Assembly: GCA_015680685.1 (NCBI GenBank)
Contig: MNCI01010517.1
Location: 140,824 to 204,823 of the forward strand
DNA from: Gnetum montanum
Lineage: Eukaryota; Streptophyta; Gnetopsida; Gnetales; Gnetaceae
Reading direction: 5' to 3'
DNA: 64,000 bases
Positions 60,104 to 64,000 of the stretch are shown here, one piece after another; positions within the stretch are counted from its first letter, which is position 1, and each line of letters starts with the position of its first letter. Position numbers and translations under genes: made by a program. The notes beneath the pieces are model-generated. The model saw nothing but the letters and a program-made list of their open reading frames with translations, searched no databases and was not told the origin of the DNA.

Positions 60104-60452
60104 AATGAAAACTTGTCCTCGATTTCCTTACAAAATATTGGGAAGGTATGGGATTATTGAGGGGAATGGAACTAATGGGATGACATGTGAATGGATCATC
60201 ATTACAAGACTTGACAAAACTGGTATTCATGACAACAAGGCTGAACACCTTATTACAATAACATCAGGCCTTAGTTGGCAGCTGAGAAAGAGAGAGAGAG
60301 AAAGAAGTGTTGCTGCTACCAATGCCAAGATTGCACCTTCTGTTGTCCATCGGTAAGCATGCCATCGATCTTACTCCTTGCATAGCTTCTTCCAGCGCTG
60401 CTCCATTCCATGTGTTTCTTCTAGATCCAATTTGTTGTTGCATGATTGCCAT
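60104..60452 (-). pseudogene. Element E extra-ORF stub
   Basis: Minus-strand ATG at 60452 after acceptor-like gttgtgtgtgtag. It opens for 62 codons, starting MAIMQQQIGSRRNTWNGAAL, including EEAMQGVRSMACL. Same truncated form as in C, D and F. Confidence 0.5.
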
Positions 60453-61422
60453 CTACACACACAACACAATCTTATATTAACAAGGGTAAATGAATCATCA
60501 TGTAATTGATACCTTGCTTCGGTGTAAGTCCATTGGATAGGTTGTGGTATGGCTGATATAGATCTGAAGATAGATTAATGATGACTACCGAAGGTGTAGG
60601 GGTTAGGAAGAAAATCAAAAAATTTGGGGCTAGGAGAAAATTAAAAAAATCGGGCCCCATACCCCCATGACTAATCGTGAACCTTTGGTAGCATTAGAAT
60701 GGAGAAAGGAAAGGAGAAAGGAAGATAGATAAAAAGAGACAATTAGGACATCAATGAAATGGATGTCAAGATGGAAATGAACAAAATAAAATGGATTGAA
60801 AAAATGTTAAGGAAAAGAATTTAAATTATGCACCAAATAGGAATGTCAGTGGGTCCTCCCCAAAGTAGGCTCATGCCCTTAATGCCCTAACAATCCCACA
60901 TTCAAAGAGTTCATAGGCTCTGGGAATGTCAGTTAGAACAAAGTTAAAGTCTTAACCACAAGAATTTACCAAAAAGAAAACAATGCATCAACCAAAATAT
61001 ATACACTAATGATACAACCAGCAATGAGGTGACTAATAAAGAGAAGGATGGAGAGAAGAGAATGGAATGGAATCCCAAAAATAAGGTGGTGTACAACCCC
61101 TTATGTGTTTCATAATTAATGTGACTTGGTAAATCTCATTCAAACTCTAGCCTCAAACCAACCACATCCAGTGACTTCACATCAATGCATCCAGCTAATC
61201 CATCCCCTTGAATAACAAGAATGCATCCCACAAGAGTCACCACCATTTCAACGAAACAAGGAGGAGAGAATCAGAAGCGAGAAGGGCCTTAGTTAGAGGG
61301 GACATTTTTGGTTCCATAACCGGTGCTTGTAGCCCATGTTTATTTCTTCTAAGGGGTGTGCTTTGAATTCTCACTTTGCTTTTTTTTTCTGTGTTTTGTG
61401 TTTTTATGTGTGAGAACCACAC
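60453..61422 (-). other. Element E leader and spacer, cut by element F
   Basis: Non-coding. PPT-like tract on the minus strand at 60652-60675 and the conserved block at 60841-60892. Ends at ...GAACCACAC, where element D continues CATGC; element F lies in between. Confidence 0.65.
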
Positions 61423-62297
61423 TGATGAGTGGCAAGGTACCCCTACCCTCAACCATACGAATACGAGCGTACACGCGCGATCTGGTCGAACTCCGCAGAC
61501 TAAATGCCTTAATGCCACAAGAAACACTTGGGGTTAATCGTTCGTTGTCTTTCCAGGCTTGCTTGTAAGCGTCACGGTGTATGGTTAAGAAAGTCTGAGG
61601 TATGTGATTTTTTGGTATTTTCGGCTTATCTCCTATGCTATCAGAGGAATGGGTTGAGAAACTAACTAACGCTAACTCATGTCCTAAGTCTAAATTAACT
61701 AGCGTCAGCATCCGTTCCCACTTACCGGACACACCCTGAACTATGCAACTGCAGCTTACCAAACGCTAATCGTTACTGGGATCGCCACACGTAACACAAG
61801 TGCTCGAAGTGGTCGTACTGAGGCACCTATTTAGCCTACGTGCGATAAGCAGCCGATTCCTTGACTAGCCGTACACGTCCGTAGACGCTCGTAATCAAGT
61901 CGTACTTGAATGCACTAGGAAAGCAGTAAAGGAAAGAAATAAATAAAACCACATGCTTCAAGGTTTATCCAATTAAGTTCGTCTTTATTGCCATACACAA
62001 CTTGGGTTCAGGTTACAAGCTGCTCGAATAAAGAGCTGTTCACTCTAGGACTCCTACTGCGGGCACATGGGGAAAAATTCTAACTCTGGAGTGATCAATC
62101 TGCCAGAGCTTCGCTACACTAGCCAAGATTTGGAAATGGAGGGAGTGCCACCTCTTATTTATAGATATGGCGGAGGGACGCGAAATCGCATACGCGATAT
62201 CGCAGGGAAAGACGCGATATCGCATGGGATGCGATATCGCGGCAGCCGCAATATCGCGTACACGATATCGCGGCCCAGTTCAAGTCGCGTCTCATCA
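61423..62297 (-). repeat. Element F 3' LTR
   Basis: 875 bp, TGATGAG to CTCATCA on the plus strand. The U3 array (62165-62290) is the richest in perfect GCGATATCGC palindromes. One R/U5 unit only (near 61847). The flank cacac (61418-61422) is the expected target duplication. Confidence 0.9.
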
Positions 62298-62311
62298 TAC
62301 CCCCATGACTG
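62298..62311 (-). promoter_or_regulatory. Element F polypurine tract
   Basis: Minus-strand CAGTCATGGGGGTA. Confidence 0.75.
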
Positions 62312-62679
62312 AATGAAAACTCGTCCTCGAGTTCCTTACAATGATATCAGGTAGGTATGGGATTATTAGGGGAAACGGAACTAATGGGATGACATGTGAA
62401 TGGATCATCATTACAAGACTTGACAAAACTGGTATTCATGACAACAAGGCTGAACACCTTATTACAATGACATCAGGCCACAGTTGGCAGCTGAGAGAAA
62501 AGAGGAGAGAAAATAGAAGAGAAGAAGAGAGAAGAGTCTTGTTGCTGCCAACGCCTAGATTGCGCCTTTCGTTGTCCATCTATAAGCGCACTATCAATTC
62601 CACTCCTTGCATGCTGCTTTAGCGCTGCTCCATTCCAAGTGTCTGCTCCAGATCCATTCTGTTGTTTTAAGATGGCCAT
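62312..62679 (-). pseudogene. Element F extra-ORF stub
   Basis: Minus-strand ATG at 62679 after gttgtgggtgcag, starting MAILKQQNGSGADTWNGAAL. The frame is open for about 69 codons, with a Gln/Ser-rich end. No conserved domain remains. Confidence 0.5.
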
Positions 62680-64000
62680 CTGCACCCACAACACAATCAT
62701 ATATTAGCAAGGGTAATTGAATCATTAAGTAAAGAATACCTTCGGTTTAGGTTCCTTGGCTAAGTTGTGGTATGGCTAATAAGGATCTGGGAAAATGTAG
62801 ATGATGACTACCGAAGGTGTAGGAGTTAGGAAGAAAAACGAAAAAATCCGGGGCGTAGGATAAAAATCGAAAAATCAGGCCCCGTACCCCCATGACTAAT
62901 CGCGAACCTCCGGTAGCATGAGAATGGAGAGAGAAAAGGAATAGGAATGATAGGTAAAAAGGGACAACTATGGCGTCGATAAAAAGGATGCCATGATGGA
63001 AATGAACAAAAATGTTAATCCATTGCAAAATGTTAAGGAAAAGAAGTTAACTAGTGTTCCAAATGGGAATGTCAGTGGGTCCTCCCCAAAGCAGGCTCAT
63101 GCCCTTAATGCCCTGACAATCCCACATTCAAAGAGTCCATGGGCTCTGGGAATGTCCTTTGGAAACAAGAGTTAAAGTCTTAACCGGAAGAAGTTACCAA
63201 AAAGAAAACAAAGCATCAACCAAAGTATTTACAATGATACAACCGGCAATGAGGCGAACAATGGAGAGAAGGATGGGAAGAAGAGAAGTGAAATGGAATC
63301 CCAAGAACAAGGTGGTGTACAGCCCCTTATGTGTTTGATGATTAATGTGACTTGGCAAGTCTCATTCCAACTCTGGCCTCAAACCAACCACTTCCAGTGA
63401 CTTCGCATCAATGTAGTTGGTTAAATCATCCACTTGGGTAACAAGGATGTAACTTCGAGAAGCCACCACCATTCCGACAAAACGAAGGAGAGAATGAGAA
63501 GCGAGAAGGGCCTTAGTTAGAGGGAACACTTTGGTTCCATAACCAGGGCTTGCAGCCCAAATTTTATTTCGTCTAAGGGGTGTGCTTTGAATCCTCACTC
63601 TTAGCTTTTTAGCTTGTTCTTTTTTTTTTCTGTTTTTATGCGTGGGGACCACACCATGCAAAGACTTCTTTATTTTTATTGTCTCAGCTTCCGATTATTG
63701 GGTTACATCGGAACGGTAAGAAAACCCAAGAAGAAAACATCCAAGCACCCAAGTGAATGACCAACACAAGAGCACCAAGTTCCCTTGAAGTCACACCCTT
63801 TGCAAATCCTTGAGTCCGTCCTTAGTTTGAGAAATGCCCAGTCACTGGTTCATTAAGGTTCTTATTAGAAGGGAACTGTACATTTCCAAGCCAAGGGAAA
63901 CCATAGACTTGATGGATGGATGGATGAAGTTGTCTCATTGCCTGCCATATCAAAAAAACGTACCTTAGTATCAACAATGTAACTTAAAGGTAAAAACCAA
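62680..64000 (-). other. Element F leader and spacer, running off the window
   Basis: Non-coding. PPT-like tract on the minus strand at 62878-62900, next to GGAG|GTTCGC at the leader-donor position. Conserved block at 63068-63118. Equivalent to element D's 48867-50200, so gag or pol of element F should follow beyond the window. Confidence 0.65.

Noticed and set aside
61349-61762. Minus-strand ORF of 137 residues crossing 61423.
   Set aside because: It runs across the LTR/spacer junction of elements F and E, so it cannot be an evolved gene.

Overview
The window looks like gene-poor repeat DNA from a land plant, most likely a flowering plant with a large genome. The reasons are AT-rich sequence, a plant-type L1 LINE, and a dense nest of Ty3/gypsy LTR retrotransposons of the Athila/Tat type. 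The primer-binding sites match the 3' end of plant tRNA-Asp, the elements are 10-13 kb, and they carry an extra ORF downstream of integrase. I found no convincing host gene, tRNA or rRNA. One assembly gap (Ns) lies at 3686-4365.

Layout. 1-1340: AT-rich, with one MITE-like element. 1341-3685: 5'-truncated LINE reverse transcriptase running into the gap. 4366-8860: no recognisable gene, except a very decayed coiled-coil coding remnant on the minus strand (about 6080-8599). 8862-26970: element A, a 5'-truncated gag-pol element on the plus strand with an extra 3' ORF and a 3' LTR; it is split at 11238-19328 by element N. Element N has both LTRs, a gag remnant, no pol, and a 929-codon extra ORF whose frame is still aligned end to end. 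26971-27993: spacer. 27994-58322: element B, plus strand, about 12.9 kb of its own sequence. Element C (36630-46575, minus) sits in B's internal promoter, and element D (47474-54936, minus, perfect 5-bp target duplication) sits in B's extra ORF. 58323-59161: an old LTR scrap. 59162-61422: 3' part of element E (minus), interrupted at 61423 by the 3' part of element F (minus), which runs off the window.

Common plan of the family (from A, B and N): 5' LTR, tRNA-Asp PBS, gag, protease, RT, RNase H, integrase, purine tract, non-coding spacer of about 1.2-1.5 kb, internal promoter, spliced-looking leader, extra ORF (Transposase_32-like domain followed by a long coiled coil), PPT, 3' LTR. C, D, E and F keep only a stub of about 370 bp of the extra ORF, in the same place and with the same start context. 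D and N have also lost RT, RNase H and integrase, so they could move only with help from intact relatives.

The most unusual signal is that the LTR U3 regions carry arrays of short palindromic motifs that differ between elements. In each of the three elements that keep the extra ORF, the same motif type recurs at an internal promoter just upstream of that ORF, next to a TATA box. This suggests a co-evolving pairing between the extra ORF and its own cis-repeats. All domain and family names come from reading the sequence; no search was run.
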